NCBI GenBank assembly: GCA_002362385.1 | Contig: DEUB01000043.1 | Location: forward strand, 2,606 to 66,605 | Source of the DNA: Lachnospiraceae bacterium UBA3273 | Lineage (GTDB): Bacteria > Bacillota > Clostridia > Lachnospirales > Lachnospiraceae | DNA length: 64,000 nucleotides | Direction of reading: 5' to 3' | In this document: positions 8,995 through 17,956 of the stretch, one piece after another | Position numbering within the stretch: the first letter of the stretch is position 1 | How the letters are laid out: each line of letters opens with the position of its first letter | The notes under the pieces: model-generated | The model's input: the letters and a program-made list of their open reading frames with translations, nothing else | Database searches by the model: none | Told to the model about the DNA's origin: nothing | Made by a program: the position numbers and the translations under genes

Positions 8995-9234
8995 CTACAA
9001 ATAGCGAAACATTTCCTTTGCATCCTCTTTTCTTACGGTATCCGTAATGGAAAGCACTTCTATCTTAATGACCCTGTTTCCGAAGTTAACGGTAACTTCG
9101 TCCCCTTCCTTTACTTCCGCTCCCGCCTTTGCCACTTTTCCGTTGATCATGACCCGGCCGGCATCGCAGGCGTCGTTAGCCACCGTCCTTCTTTTGATCA
9201 ATCGGGATACTTTTAAATATTTATCCAATCTCAT
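8995..9234 (-). CDS. rqcP: S4-domain RNA-binding protein RqcP (YabO, Hsp15-like)
   Basis: 79-aa protein made almost entirely of one S4 domain (MRLDKYLKVSRLIKRRTVA, then GRVMINGKVAKAGAEVKEGD). Homologues act with RqcH in ribosome-associated quality control, stabilising tRNA on obstructed 50S subunits during alanine tailing. AAGGA precedes the ATG at suitable distance. It lies between hup and yabP, the usual yabO position. Small S4 proteins can be hard to tell apart, but length and synteny favour YabO/RqcP. Confidence 0.87.
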   Translation of the reverse strand: MRLDKYLKVSRLIKRRTVANDACDAGRVMINGKVAKAGAEVKEGDEVTVNFGNRVIKIEVLSITDTVRKEDAKEMFRYL

Positions 9235-9285
9235 TTCATATATCCTTTCACTGTTATATATACTTCCGTTATTATTTATCCATAG

Positions 9286-9322
9286 AGAGAAAACGAGCCC
9301 TCTTGCAACTGCAAAAGGGCTC
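9286..9322 (-). terminator. Terminator downstream of hup
   Basis: GAGCCCT (9295-9301) and AGGGCTC (9316-9322) pair perfectly, and an inner TTGCA/TGCAA extends the stem. The minus strand continues into GTTTTCTC. It lies 16 nt beyond the hup stop. Confidence 0.75.
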
Positions 9323-9338
9323 TGGGCATTCGTTTTAA

Positions 9339-9614
9339 TTAAGCGTTTACTAAATCCTTTAATGCTTTTCCTGCTTTGAATTTAGGTGCTTTGGATGCAG
9401 CAATCTTCATTGCCTTGCCTGTCTGGGGATTTCTTCCCTCTCTTGCTGCTCTTTCGGATACTTCAAATGTGCCGAATCCAACTAACTGGATCTTACCGCC
9501 TTTTTTCAGTTCTTCCCCTACAACATCTGTAAAAGCCTTTAAAGCCTTTTCTGCATCTTTCTTGGAGATACCTGCCTCATCAGCAATAGCTGCAACTAAT
9601 TCTGTTTTGTTCAT
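9339..9614 (-). CDS. hup: HU family DNA-binding protein
   Basis: Histone-like nucleoid protein (91 aa), the usual HU length, which bends and compacts DNA as a dimer. The signature GFGTFEVSERAAREGRNPQ spans about residues 47-65, preceded by the helical dimerisation region MNKTELVAAIADEAG. It has its own strong promoter, an AGGAGG RBS and a terminator, so it can be expressed at high level independently of the flanking mazG and yabO genes. Confidence 0.96.
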   Translation of the reverse strand: MNKTELVAAIADEAGISKKDAEKALKAFTDVVGEELKKGGKIQLVGFGTFEVSERAAREGRNPQTGKAMKIAASKAPKFKAGKALKDLVNA

Positions 9615-9682
9615 TCTGAACTCCTCCTACTTTACTGAATAAATCATCTTTTTTTTGCGTTACCTACAAACGCCTACAAATA

Positions 9683-9711
9683 TTTATAATATTTTTTGAC
9701 GGGTTTGTCAA
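9683..9711 (-). promoter_or_regulatory. Strong sigma-A type promoter of hup
   Basis: On the minus strand, TTGACA (9706-9711), a 17-bp spacer and TATAAA (9683-9688) lie about 70 bp before the hup start. This near-consensus spacing fits a highly expressed gene. Confidence 0.75.
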
Positions 9712-9763
9712 GGAATAATTGCGAAAAATAGGCATTTTTAGGCATTTTTTCCATTTTGTCATA

Positions 9764-10264
9764 TTATAAAATTATTTTATAAAATTTCGCAAAGACTTTT
9801 CTCAACCGTTTTTTTACAAACGGCTCTTCATAACTCTGACTTTTCTTTTCCGAAGCTTTTATTTCTCTCCATGATCTTAATGTATCCGGAGCGGGTTTTC
9901 TGCCGTCTAAAGGCGTTCCGTCCGGCTCAAATACATGGGGATGCCTGCGGATCATCTTTTTACTGATCCCTCCGATAACATCCTCCAGTGTAAAAAGCCC
10001 TTCCTCCTCTGCGATCTGGGCGTGCAGCACTACCTGCATCAGCACATCCCCCAGCTCCTCCTGCATGCATTCCTTATTTCCGGTTTTTTCATAAACCTTT
10101 ATGGCAGAAACCGCTTCCGCCGCTTCTTCGATCATGCATCCCGTAAGGGAACCGTGGGTCTGGGCCCTGTCCCAGGGACAGCCGTGTTCGCTGCGCAGGA
10201 CCTTAATGATCTCTTTAAAATCATCTAAGGAATACTTTTCCCGTTCCTTTACTTCTTTATTCAT
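9764..10264 (-). CDS. mazG: MazG nucleotide pyrophosphohydrolase, single-domain
   Basis: House-cleaning NTP pyrophosphatase (166 aa). The all-alpha MazG metal-binding motifs are present: EEAAEAVSAI (EExxE) and EELGDVLMQV (ExxD), with the family opening CPWDRAQTHGSL. At 166 aa it holds one MazG domain, unlike the two-domain E. coli enzyme of about 260 aa, and unlike Bacillus YabN it has no fused methyltransferase-like part. The start overlaps the upstream phosphosugar mutase stop by 8 nt, suggesting coupling. Confidence 0.92.
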   Translation of the reverse strand: MNKEVKEREKYSLDDFKEIIKVLRSEHGCPWDRAQTHGSLTGCMIEEAAEAVSAIKVYEKTGNKECMQEELGDVLMQVVLHAQIAEEEGLFTLEDVIGGISKKMIRRHPHVFEPDGTPLDGRKPAPDTLRSWREIKASEKKSQSYEEPFVKKRLRKVFAKFYKIIL

Positions 10265-11996
10265 TTAACATCCCGTTTATCATGGCAAGCACTTCTTCTC
10301 CCAAAGCCGCCGATTTTTTGTTGGCATCCTCTAAAGAGTCTCCCTTGATCCCGTAATAGAATTTTACTTTGGGCTCCGTACCGGAGGGACGCACACAAAG
10401 CCATGCGTCATCTGTCAGGTCATAATAAAGTACATTGGAGGATGGAAGTCCTGTGGGCTTTTCCTCTCCTGTCTTCACATCCCTTATAATGCCCGCCTTG
10501 TAGTCCCTTGCGGATAAAACGGTATATGCGCCGATCTTTTCGGGCGTATTTTCCCTGAGGGTATTTAAGATCTCCTGAATCTTGGCAAGACCTTCGATCC
10601 CCTTTAAGGTAATGGATTTGATGTCATCCTTGTAATAGCCGTATTTTTCATACATATCCGTCATGGCGTCCCAAAGGGTCTTTCCCTGGGTCTTATAATA
10701 TGCGGCAGCCTCGCAGAGAGCCATAGTCGCCACAATGGCATCCTTGTCCCTTGCATGGGTCCCGATCAGGCAGCCGTAGCTTTCCTCAAAACCGAAAAGA
10801 TAAGTGCCCCTGCCCTTTTGTTCAAAGCCAAGGATCTGCTGTCCGATATATTTAAAGCCGGTCAGTACTTCGATCAATTCCACACCGTAAGCCTTAGCGA
10901 TAGCGTCCGCCATATTGGTGGTAACGATGGTCTTGATCAGGGCGCCGTCCTCCGGCAGGCCTTTTGTGGCTTTTCTCTGTCCGATCTCATAATCCGCCAG
11001 AAGGCATCCCGACATGTTTCCCGTTAAGGTAATATATTCTCCGCTCTTTGCATCCTTTACATACACGCCTAAACGGTCTGCATCCGGGTCCGTTGCCAGC
11101 ACCAGATCCGCATCCACTTCCTTTGCCAGCTTAAGTCCCAGCTCAAAGGCTTCTGCCGCTTCGGGATTGGGGTAGGAAACGGTAGGGAATTCCCCGTCAG
11201 GAAGCTCCTGTTCGGGAACCACATAAACGTTTTCAAAGCCCAGCTCCTTCATCACGCGCCTTGCGGGAATATTACCCGTCCCGTGTAAGGGCGAATATAC
11301 GATCTTAATATCCTTCTGGGCTTCCTTTATGGCATCCCAGTGGATAACCTGGCTTTTCAGCTCCTCGATATAAGAATCGTCAATATCGGCTCCGATGGTC
11401 GTATAAAGTCCTGCTGCCTCTGCCGCCTCTTTATCCATGGTCTTTACCGTGTTGTAATCGGTAATCGCGGCAACCTCCGCCATAATGCCTCCGTCGTGAG
11501 GCGGCGTGATCTGTGCCCCGTCTTCCCAGTAAACCTTGTATCCGTTATATTCCGGCGGGTTATGGCTGGCAGTGATATTAATGCCTGCAATACATCCCAG
11601 CCTGCGGACTGCATAGGACAGCTCCGGCGTAGGGCGCAGGGATTCAAAAACATAGGCCTTGATTCCGTTAGCCGCCAGGCATAAAGCCGCCTCGTCGGCA
11701 AATTCCGGACTCATTCTCCGGGAATCAAAGGCGATGGCTACGCCCTTTCCCGCTTCATTCTGCTTTAAAATATAATTGGCAAGCCCCTGGGTCGCTTTCC
11801 GGACCGTATAGATATTCATACGGTTCGTGCCCGCTCCGATCACTCCCCGAAGCCCTGCCGTCCCGAATTCCAGCTCCCTGTAAAAACGGTCCTCGATCTC
11901 TTTTTCATTTCCGGACAGACTCCTTAACTCATCCTTTGTGGCATCGTCAAAATAGGGATTTGACAGCCAGCTTTCATACACTTCCTTGTAACTCAT
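10257..11996 (-). CDS. Phosphoglucomutase/phosphomannomutase family protein
   Basis: Alpha-D-phosphohexomutase (579 aa) interconverting hexose 1- and 6-phosphates, probably glucose, linking glycogen and cell-envelope sugar supply to glycolysis. The phosphoserine loop TASHNPPEYNG has Ser at residue 144; the metal loop DPDADRLG and the phosphate-binding loop RPSGTEPKVKFY near the C-terminus are intact, and the sugar-binding GFEES motif is present. Length matches Firmicute PgcA-type enzymes. The RBS is AAGGAGG. Its 3' end overlaps mazG by 8 nt. Confidence 0.93.
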   Translation of the reverse strand: MSYKEVYESWLSNPYFDDATKDELRSLSGNEKEIEDRFYRELEFGTAGLRGVIGAGTNRMNIYTVRKATQGLANYILKQNEAGKGVAIAFDSRRMSPEFADEAALCLAANGIKAYVFESLRPTPELSYAVRRLGCIAGINITASHNPPEYNGYKVYWEDGAQITPPHDGGIMAEVAAITDYNTVKTMDKEAAEAAGLYTTIGADIDDSYIEELKSQVIHWDAIKEAQKDIKIVYSPLHGTGNIPARRVMKELGFENVYVVPEQELPDGEFPTVSYPNPEAAEAFELGLKLAKEVDADLVLATDPDADRLGVYVKDAKSGEYITLTGNMSGCLLADYEIGQRKATKGLPEDGALIKTIVTTNMADAIAKAYGVELIEVLTGFKYIGQQILGFEQKGRGTYLFGFEESYGCLIGTHARDKDAIVATMALCEAAAYYKTQGKTLWDAMTDMYEKYGYYKDDIKSITLKGIEGLAKIQEILNTLRENTPEKIGAYTVLSARDYKAGIIRDVKTGEEKPTGLPSSNVLYYDLTDDAWLCVRPSGTEPKVKFYYGIKGDSLEDANKKSAALGEEVLAMINGMLNE

Positions 11997-12022
11997 GTTT
12001 GTCCTCCTTTTTCTTTTTCGTT

Positions 12023-13339
12023 TTACTGCATTTCAAGCTCTGAGAAAGAATAGCTGATATCCTTATTGCTGCTATCTATCTGCAGAGTATAGCTTCTTGT
12101 CTGATATCCGTCCCTTCGAAGGGAAATGATATAGGTTCCCGCCTGTTTGGGGAAGTTTGCCGGGACAACTCCCACATAGCTTCCGTTTAAATACAGCTCC
12201 GCCCCTACAGGCGCATCGATATATACCCGGTAATCGGAAGCCCCCGCCGTGTTGGTGGAATTGGAGCTGACAGCAGGTTTCTTTTCCTCTGTTTTATTGT
12301 CGTCTTCATCCTCTTCCTCTTCCGAGCCGTCCGACTCCTCTAATGCAATATTGAGATTGGACATAGGCTCCCTTACCTTGATGTACTGGGTCAGGGTGCT
12401 GTAGCCTTCCTCCTTTACGCTGATCTGATGAATCCCGTAATCAAGCTCCACCTCGCCGCTGTAGTCGGTTTCATTACCGTCAACATAAAGCTTTGCCGTG
12501 GCGGGCGTAATGGTAAAAATGATCTTTCCTGTCTTTTTGATCTTCTCGGTCTGAAGCTCCGATACATCCACTAAAGTCTCTTCGTCGCTGACCACGGAAA
12601 TATCCTTGCTTCCCGCAACGCCGTTGTTGCTGATATACAGGCTGTATTCCCCTTCGGGGACCACAATGAGCATTTCATCCGTAACCTCTCTGATCACGGT
12701 TTGTCCTATTTCTATAAAGCCTCCCACAAAGGATTCATGGCCCGTAAGGCGCACATATCCATGTCCGGTTTCCACCGTTATGGCATATACCTCATGATCC
12801 CTTGCTATGATTTTGAGACCGTCCACCGGATTGATCTCTTCCATCTGGATCTGTTTTCCCTTAAATAACACTACCGCATTTTTGTGAAGGGCATACTGAT
12901 CCCCCCCAAAGCTCATGGTGTACGCAGCCTTGTTGATCTCATAGCCGGAATCAATGCGGCTGACCGATACATCGTCTAAAAGCTGCAGGGATTTGGCCCG
13001 TTTTTCATCCTTAATAAAGGTTACCCTTACCATATCTCCGCTGGCAAACTGGCCTGCCACCATTTCGTCGCCGAATTTGTTTTTCATTCCGGTGGTCCCG
13101 TCATAGGACAGGGTATAGGTCCTCCCTATGGTAAGGTTGTAAAATTGAATCGAGTTCTTCTCTTCATCCACCGACATGATTACCGCTTCATCCATGGAAT
13201 CCGCAAGAGTTTCCTTATAATTGCCCTGTATTACGATTTCTTCTTGTGTTTCCGGCGTTCCCGGCGCTTCCCCGCAGCCTGTAAATACCCAGGTGCAAAG
13301 CAAAAACACCAATGCATATTTCAATATAAATTTTTTCAT
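12023..13339 (-). CDS. PEGA-domain lipoprotein
   Basis: Exported lipoprotein (438 aa) of unknown function. The signal peptide ends in lipobox FTGC (Cys22). After an N-terminal beta-rich region, two PEGA-type repeats are visible: about 270-335 (TPATAKLYVDGNETDY) and about 365-435 (DAPVGAELYLNGSYVG). They are separated by an acidic low-complexity linker (about 337-352, runs of E and D). PEGA domains are surface or S-layer-associated modules; their role here is unknown. It has AGAGG before the ATG and lies in the same direction as the CotS-like gene upstream. Confidence 0.85.
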   Translation of the reverse strand: MKKFILKYALVFLLCTWVFTGCGEAPGTPETQEEIVIQGNYKETLADSMDEAVIMSVDEEKNSIQFYNLTIGRTYTLSYDGTTGMKNKFGDEMVAGQFASGDMVRVTFIKDEKRAKSLQLLDDVSVSRIDSGYEINKAAYTMSFGGDQYALHKNAVVLFKGKQIQMEEINPVDGLKIIARDHEVYAITVETGHGYVRLTGHESFVGGFIEIGQTVIREVTDEMLIVVPEGEYSLYISNNGVAGSKDISVVSDEETLVDVSELQTEKIKKTGKIIFTITPATAKLYVDGNETDYSGEVELDYGIHQISVKEEGYSTLTQYIKVREPMSNLNIALEESDGSEEEEDEDDNKTEEKKPAVSSNSTNTAGASDYRVYIDAPVGAELYLNGSYVGVVPANFPKQAGTYIISLRRDGYQTRSYTLQIDSSNKDISYSFSELEMQ

Positions 13340-13387
13340 TCCGTACCTCTTTGCTTAAACTAAAGTATACCACTATTTTTTTAAATG

Positions 13388-14374
13388 CTAAAGTAAATCC
13401 TTTTCCAAATTTCTTAAAAATTCTATCCTGTCCGCCTCGATAGCCAACAACGCATCCAGCTTTTCCAGCTGCCTTCTGGGGGGAAGGGATTTTCTCTTAT
13501 TCAAATAGGCATTTGCTATCTTCCAGTATCTTTCGGGATAAAGCAGCCTGGCATAAAGATACCTTTTTTCATCCATATTCAGGGGTTTGTTTTTTTCATA
13601 TTCCGAAAGAATGGACAATCCTAAGGGAACGGACCAGTTGTTCTTTTCCAGGATCTTTCTTAAAAACAGGTACAGATCCCGGATCTGTATGTCCATACAG
13701 CATTTCTCAAAGTGTGTTGCCGCAATTTTCTTTCCGTTTATCAGGATATTATGCTGGTTGCACTCCCCGTGGCAGTACATACCTCTTTCTTTGACCATTT
13801 TTGACAGACGTAAAAGACAGCTTTCATCCAACAGATCCGACGCTTCCTTAGCCAGCTTTTCAAAATAGGAATATTCTTTCAAAAAATTCAGTTCAAATTC
13901 GCCCTTTTTCGCCTGTTTGCGGATAAAAGAACGGACTCTGTTCAATTCGGCCTCTCTTTTTGAAAAGTCCCTGATAAAAGGCTCTGCCCCTTGATTTTCG
14001 GGAATTTCCCCAAACTCCATGATCCGGTGCAGCTTGGCGATCTCTCCTATGATATAGCGGCTTTCCCTGCCATCGGTTACGTCACACTCCCTGCCTTCCA
14101 CATACTTTTTTACAACGTAATTTTTTCCGTCTGTATCCGTTGCAAAAAGCGCTTCCTCTTTATTTGGGATCAGGTTGTCTATACTGCAGAACCCGCTTTC
14201 CTCCATCCGGTCGCAGACAGCCTTGCACAAGAGAAGCCTTTCGGGTTTTCCCGTATACTCCCACAAGCTGACGATTCCTTTATCGGTTTCCGCTATAATG
14301 GCACCTCTGGCTTTTCTGGTACTATTTACATTCAGATCATATTGGTCAAGCACAGCTACCGCTCTATCATTCAC
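13388..14374 (-). CDS. CotS-family spore coat protein, kinase-like fold
   Basis: 328-aa protein of the CotS / aminoglycoside-phosphotransferase-like fold found in spore coat or spore-associated proteins of Bacilli and Clostridia. The Brenner-type loop reads YCHGECNQHNIL, with Glu replacing the usual catalytic Asp. The DFD/DFG position reads HFEKC, with His replacing Asp. It may therefore be a pseudokinase. The start is a GTG codon behind AGGGGG. It lies between the PEGA lipoprotein and the CCA-adding enzyme. Family call is good; activity is doubtful. Confidence 0.75.
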   Translation of the reverse strand: MNDRAVAVLDQYDLNVNSTRKARGAIIAETDKGIVSLWEYTGKPERLLLCKAVCDRMEESGFCSIDNLIPNKEEALFATDTDGKNYVVKKYVEGRECDVTDGRESRYIIGEIAKLHRIMEFGEIPENQGAEPFIRDFSKREAELNRVRSFIRKQAKKGEFELNFLKEYSYFEKLAKEASDLLDESCLLRLSKMVKERGMYCHGECNQHNILINGKKIAATHFEKCCMDIQIRDLYLFLRKILEKNNWSVPLGLSILSEYEKNKPLNMDEKRYLYARLLYPERYWKIANAYLNKRKSLPPRRQLEKLDALLAIEADRIEFLRNLEKDLL

Positions 14375-14472
14375 TTCTAATCATCCCCCTTAATAGGTCA
14401 TACCTATCTTATGAGAGGGAAAGGCAAGATATGCCAATGCCGGCTTTTCCAATTTTGAAAATTTTTATCAAT

Positions 14473-15825
14473 TCAGCTTCTGTTCTGCCTGATCTCAAGA
14501 AAGCATTCATACAGCCTGTCTTTATCATTCAGGGAAGGGGTTTCCAGCACTTTATCCAAAAGCAGGGACAGCATTTCTCCCATCTCTTTTCCCGGCTTCA
14601 TCCCCCAGGCGGTCAGATCGCCGCCCTTTACGGCAAGGTCCTTAAGGGTAACGCATTCCCCGTCCTTTAAAATTTCCTCATAGAGCCTGTTCACTTCATA
14701 AAGCTTCTGTTCTTTTTCCTCACGGAGATAATCGCTCTGGGCCTTTATATCCGCCTGCTTTACCTTCAAGAGCATGGGAAATATATCCCCGCCCAGGCGG
14801 TTTATCGCCCTGCGCACATATTTCTTTTCCGGCTCCACGTCATAATCATGGTTTTTAACGAGCCTCCCCACCCGATGTATGGTATCGTTATCAAATTTCA
14901 GCCTTTTTAAGATGCGGGTACACAGCTCTTCGGATTTCAGACCATGCCCGTGGAAATGGTCGATGCCTTCTTCATCCGTGGTCTTACACAACGGTTTCCC
15001 GAAATCATGAAACAGCATGGCAAGCCTTAGATCCTTGTCCGGCTCTATGGCCATCATGGTCCTTATGGTATGCTCTCCCACACTGTATTTGTGGTGGGGA
15101 TTATTCTGCTCCGTTTCCATGACCGCGTCAAATTCCGGCATAATGACCGCCGTTATGCCCGTTTCGTATAAATCCCTGATCTTTTCAGGGTAAGGCGATC
15201 TTATCAGCTTTATTAACTCTGTCTGTATTCTTTCCGCACTGATATATTTTAAATTACCGGCAAGCATTCTGACTGCCGTTTTTGTATTTTCTTCGATCTC
15301 ATACCCTAACTGCGCGCAAAACCTTACAGCCCGCATGATGCGCAGGGCGTCCTCCTCAAAACGCTCTTTTGGGTCTCCTACCGCACGGATGACCTTCTGC
15401 TTTAGATCCTCCATACCGCAAAACAGATCTACGATCCCGCTTCGCTCATTATAAGCCATGGCATTGATCGTAAAATCCCTGCGGCGCAGATCTTCTCTTA
15501 AATCCGGGGTAAAAACAACTTCTTTAGGATGCCTTGCATCTTCATATTCGCCGTCTATCCGGTAAGTCGTTACCTCATAACCCGTATGGTGCATCATGAC
15601 CGTTACCGTACCATGGGCGATTCCCGTATCTATCGTCTTACGGAATAAGGCTTTGATCTGCTCCGGTCTGGCTGAGGTAGTGATATCCCAGTCATCCGGA
15701 ACGCGGGAAAGAAGGCAGTCCCTGACGCAGCCGCCCACCGCATAGGCTTCAAAACCCGCTTCTTCTATTGTACCAATGATCTTTTTCACATCTTCGGGAA
15801 GTGTGATCTTTACTGTGTTCTTCAT
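14473..15825 (-). CDS. cca: CCA tRNA nucleotidyltransferase with HD domain
   Basis: Class II nucleotidyltransferase (450 aa) that builds or repairs the 3' CCA of tRNAs. The N-terminal palm shows AYAVGGCVRDCLL and the catalytic DDWD, then RRDFTINAMAYN, the neck (DALRIMRAVRFCAQLG), and a C-terminal HD domain with MLFHDFGKP. The start MKNTVKI is preferred because GAGGTTGAA lies directly upstream; the open frame extends 26 codons further without an RBS. Such HD-containing CCA enzymes are common in Clostridia. Confidence 0.93.
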   Translation of the reverse strand: MKNTVKITLPEDVKKIIGTIEEAGFEAYAVGGCVRDCLLSRVPDDWDITTSARPEQIKALFRKTIDTGIAHGTVTVMMHHTGYEVTTYRIDGEYEDARHPKEVVFTPDLREDLRRRDFTINAMAYNERSGIVDLFCGMEDLKQKVIRAVGDPKERFEEDALRIMRAVRFCAQLGYEIEENTKTAVRMLAGNLKYISAERIQTELIKLIRSPYPEKIRDLYETGITAVIMPEFDAVMETEQNNPHHKYSVGEHTIRTMMAIEPDKDLRLAMLFHDFGKPLCKTTDEEGIDHFHGHGLKSEELCTRILKRLKFDNDTIHRVGRLVKNHDYDVEPEKKYVRRAINRLGGDIFPMLLKVKQADIKAQSDYLREEKEQKLYEVNRLYEEILKDGECVTLKDLAVKGGDLTAWGMKPGKEMGEMLSLLLDKVLETPSLNDKDRLYECFLEIRQNRS

Positions 15826-16095
15826 TTCAACCTCTTTTACGGCTCTGCAGACTGCAGGATCCTCCGCTTTTATAATTTTACACATAGTTTCCTTTATCCG
15901 CAAGTATTATAAGCCGGTACATGCAGGAAAAACCTGCCACGGTTCTATTTATTCCTTTTTTATCCTTCAGGAAAGTGTTATACTATGGTTAGATTTTTAA
16001 ATTTTCCCATAACTTTACCGCCTTTTATCCGTATCTCTATTATCAGCAATACCACAACAGCTGAAATATCAGTATGAATCTGCGAGGTAAACATT

Positions 16096-17457
16096 ATGAA
16101 AAAACACTTACTATTATCAATCCTTTTACTTTCCACATTGTTCCTTTTTGCCTGCGCAAAGCAGGATGCAGAAAACCGGTCTCCTGTTACGGTGCCCGAG
16201 GAAGATGCATCGGAATCTCCTTCCACGGAATCTCCTTCCACGGAATCCCCTTCTACAGAATCCCCTTCTGCGGATATTTCTTCTGACAATGCTTCCCGGG
16301 AAACCGCGGACACCGGGACGGAAAATCCAGGCGCATACGATTCCGCCGCCGACAGCATCAACGCCTTAGGATACGACCTTTTTGCCAAAATGGGTTCCGA
16401 AGACAAAAACACCTGTATTTCCCCATACAGCATAGAGCTTGCCCTTTCTATGGCTGCCAACGGCGCTTCGGGAAATACCCTTGATGAAATGCTTAAAGTC
16501 ATGCATGTAAAGGATCTGGACGCTTTCAACCAGGCCGTTTCCGTATCCAAAGAAAAGCTGGAAAATGACGCTATGGACATCCGCATTGCCAATTCCGTCT
16601 GGTTTGATAAAAATATTACCTTCAGCGACAGCTTTGAGGCCTCTTACCTGCCTCTGTTAAGCGATTCTTATGCTGCCGAGACCTTCGAAAGCGATTTTGC
16701 GGACGCTTCCGCCCTTTCTGACATGAACGGCTGGATCGCCCGGGCTACCAACGACAAAATTACAGATATTATTTCAGAAATTCCAAAGGATACGATCCTG
16801 ATCCTGCTGAATGCGGTCTACTTCGACGCCCAATGGGAAGTTCCCTTTCCAAAGGAAGGCACCTTTGACGAAGTATTCCACAGCCCTTCGGGAGACCAGA
16901 CGGTTCCTTTTATGCATTTAAGCGACGGCTATTTCCAATATGTGGAATATAAGGGGATCAAAGCCCTCCGCATGAACTATAAAGACAGCGATATGGCCAT
17001 GGACATTCTGATCCCCGCAGACAAGGAGCAGAGCATAACAGAGCTTTTCAACGGTCTTACCTTTGAGGAGAAACAGGAATTATACCAAAGCCTTTCCGAT
17101 TCGGAGGAGGTATCCATTTCCTCCTTAAAGCTTCCCCGGTTTGAATTTTCTTCCGAGAGCATCTCCTTAAACGATTATCTTAAAGAGCTGGGAATGCCGG
17201 TGGCTTTTACTTCCAATGCGGATCTTCCCCTGATCAGCAAGGGAGCTTTTATCAGCCAGGTCTATCACAAAACCTTTATCCGGGTGGATGAAAACGGTAC
17301 GGAGGCCGCAGCGGTAACTGCCGTTATGGTAGATAAGATGTCTCTAATTGAGGGAGACCTTATTCTTTTCGAGGCGGATGTTCCTTTTGTGTATCTTATC
17401 AGCGATACCAGCGACGGAACCACTTTATTTATGGGAAACATGAACAGTATCCAATGA
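16096..17457 (+). CDS. Serpin-family protease inhibitor, secreted lipoprotein
   Basis: 453-aa serpin with signal peptide and lipobox LFAC, so anchored on the cell surface. A Ser/Pro/Thr-rich linker with four 15-bp tandem repeats follows, then the serpin fold from about residue 85 (NTCISPYSIELALSMAANGA, NSVWFD, LLNAVYFDAQWE, VPFMHLSDG). The reactive-centre hinge GTEAAAVT (401-408) is canonical for inhibitory serpins. Counting from Gly401 as P15, P1-P1' is Met415-Ser416, as in human alpha-1-antitrypsin, although this loop is about four residues longer. The C-terminal PFVYLISD..LFMGNMNSI is intact. GAGGT precedes the ATG. The likely target is an elastase or subtilisin-like protease. Confidence 0.93.
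   Translation: MKKHLLLSILLLSTLFLFACAKQDAENRSPVTVPEEDASESPSTESPSTESPSTESPSADISSDNASRETADTGTENPGAYDSAADSINALGYDLFAKMGSEDKNTCISPYSIELALSMAANGASGNTLDEMLKVMHVKDLDAFNQAVSVSKEKLENDAMDIRIANSVWFDKNITFSDSFEASYLPLLSDSYAAETFESDFADASALSDMNGWIARATNDKITDIISEIPKDTILILLNAVYFDAQWEVPFPKEGTFDEVFHSPSGDQTVPFMHLSDGYFQYVEYKGIKALRMNYKDSDMAMDILIPADKEQSITELFNGLTFEEKQELYQSLSDSEEVSISSLKLPRFEFSSESISLNDYLKELGMPVAFTSNADLPLISKGAFISQVYHKTFIRVDENGTEAAAVTAVMVDKMSLIEGDLILFEADVPFVYLISDTSDGTTLFMGNMNSIQ
16213..16272 (+). repeat. Four 15-bp tandem repeats encoding ESPST
   Basis: Consecutive units at 16213, 16228, 16243 and 16258, with the last two diverging slightly (CCC for TCT, TCTACA and TCTGCG endings). They encode the surface linker of the serpin. 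Because each unit is 15 bp, copy-number change keeps the frame and would only lengthen or shorten the tether. Confidence 0.9.
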
Positions 17458-17469
17458 TAAAGAAAGTAA

Positions 17470-17506
17470 GGACTGCAGCCCTGTCCCAAAAACAGGGGTG
17501 CGGTCC
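17470..17506 (+). other. Hairpin between serpin and small membrane protein gene
   Basis: GGACTGCAGCCCTGT and ACAGGGGTGCGGTCC form a long stem with a 7-nt loop and two mismatches. No T-run follows, so it is more likely an mRNA-stabilising or attenuating hairpin than a classic terminator. Confidence 0.45.
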
Positions 17507-17533
17507 CCAATATAAAGAAAGAAGGTAATGATC

Positions 17534-17896
17534 ATGAAACGACGTATTGAATCCTACATGGCGTACATAGACCGCTTACTTACGGACAACGACAGCGGTC
17601 TTACTTATGAAGAGTTAGCAATTCTGCATGAAAAGCAGCTTGCCTTTTTTATGCACGAGAGACTGGTCCATCTTTTGGTTACCCTGACTTTTGCCATTCT
17701 GGCCTTTGGGACCTTCTTTATGATCTGCTTTGCCTTTTCCGTAGGCCTGCTCCTTTTATTCGCCGCCTTTCTGATATTGCTGATTCCCTATATCATGCAT
17801 TATTATCTTCTTGAAAATTCCGTACAATATATGTACAGGCAGTTCGACGCTCTCCAGGCCAAGATTCATCCCGGGACAAAAACCTTCAGTTTATAA
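17534..17896 (+). CDS. Small membrane protein of unknown function
   Basis: About 120 aa with two adjacent hydrophobic segments (about 45-68 and 70-92) joined by a very short turn, a cytoplasmic-looking N-terminal helix (IESYMAYIDRLL) and an amphipathic C-terminus. The start MKRRIESY is favoured because GAAGG lies 8 nt upstream; the ATG two codons earlier is too close. I do not recognise the family. It lies between the serpin and rubrerythrin genes, with the hairpin at 17470-17506 upstream. Confidence 0.7.
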   Translation: MKRRIESYMAYIDRLLTDNDSGLTYEELAILHEKQLAFFMHERLVHLLVTLTFAILAFGTFFMICFAFSVGLLLLFAAFLILLIPYIMHYYLLENSVQYMYRQFDALQAKIHPGTKTFSL

Positions 17897-17928
17897 CAAA
17901 GGAAGATAACAAAGGAATTATGTTTTTG

Positions 17929-17956
17929 TTGACAATTATTTCCAAAATGATAAAAT
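17929..17956 (+). promoter_or_regulatory. Rubrerythrin promoter
   Basis: TTGACA (17929-17934), a 16-bp spacer and TAAAAT (17951-17956) lie just upstream of the rubrerythrin start at 17992. Confidence 0.65.

Noticed and set aside
15978..16592. 204-codon minus-strand open frame opposite the serpin gene
   Set aside because: It is antisense to the well-supported serpin, is Ser-rich because it mirrors the serpin codons, and has no RBS or recognisable domain.
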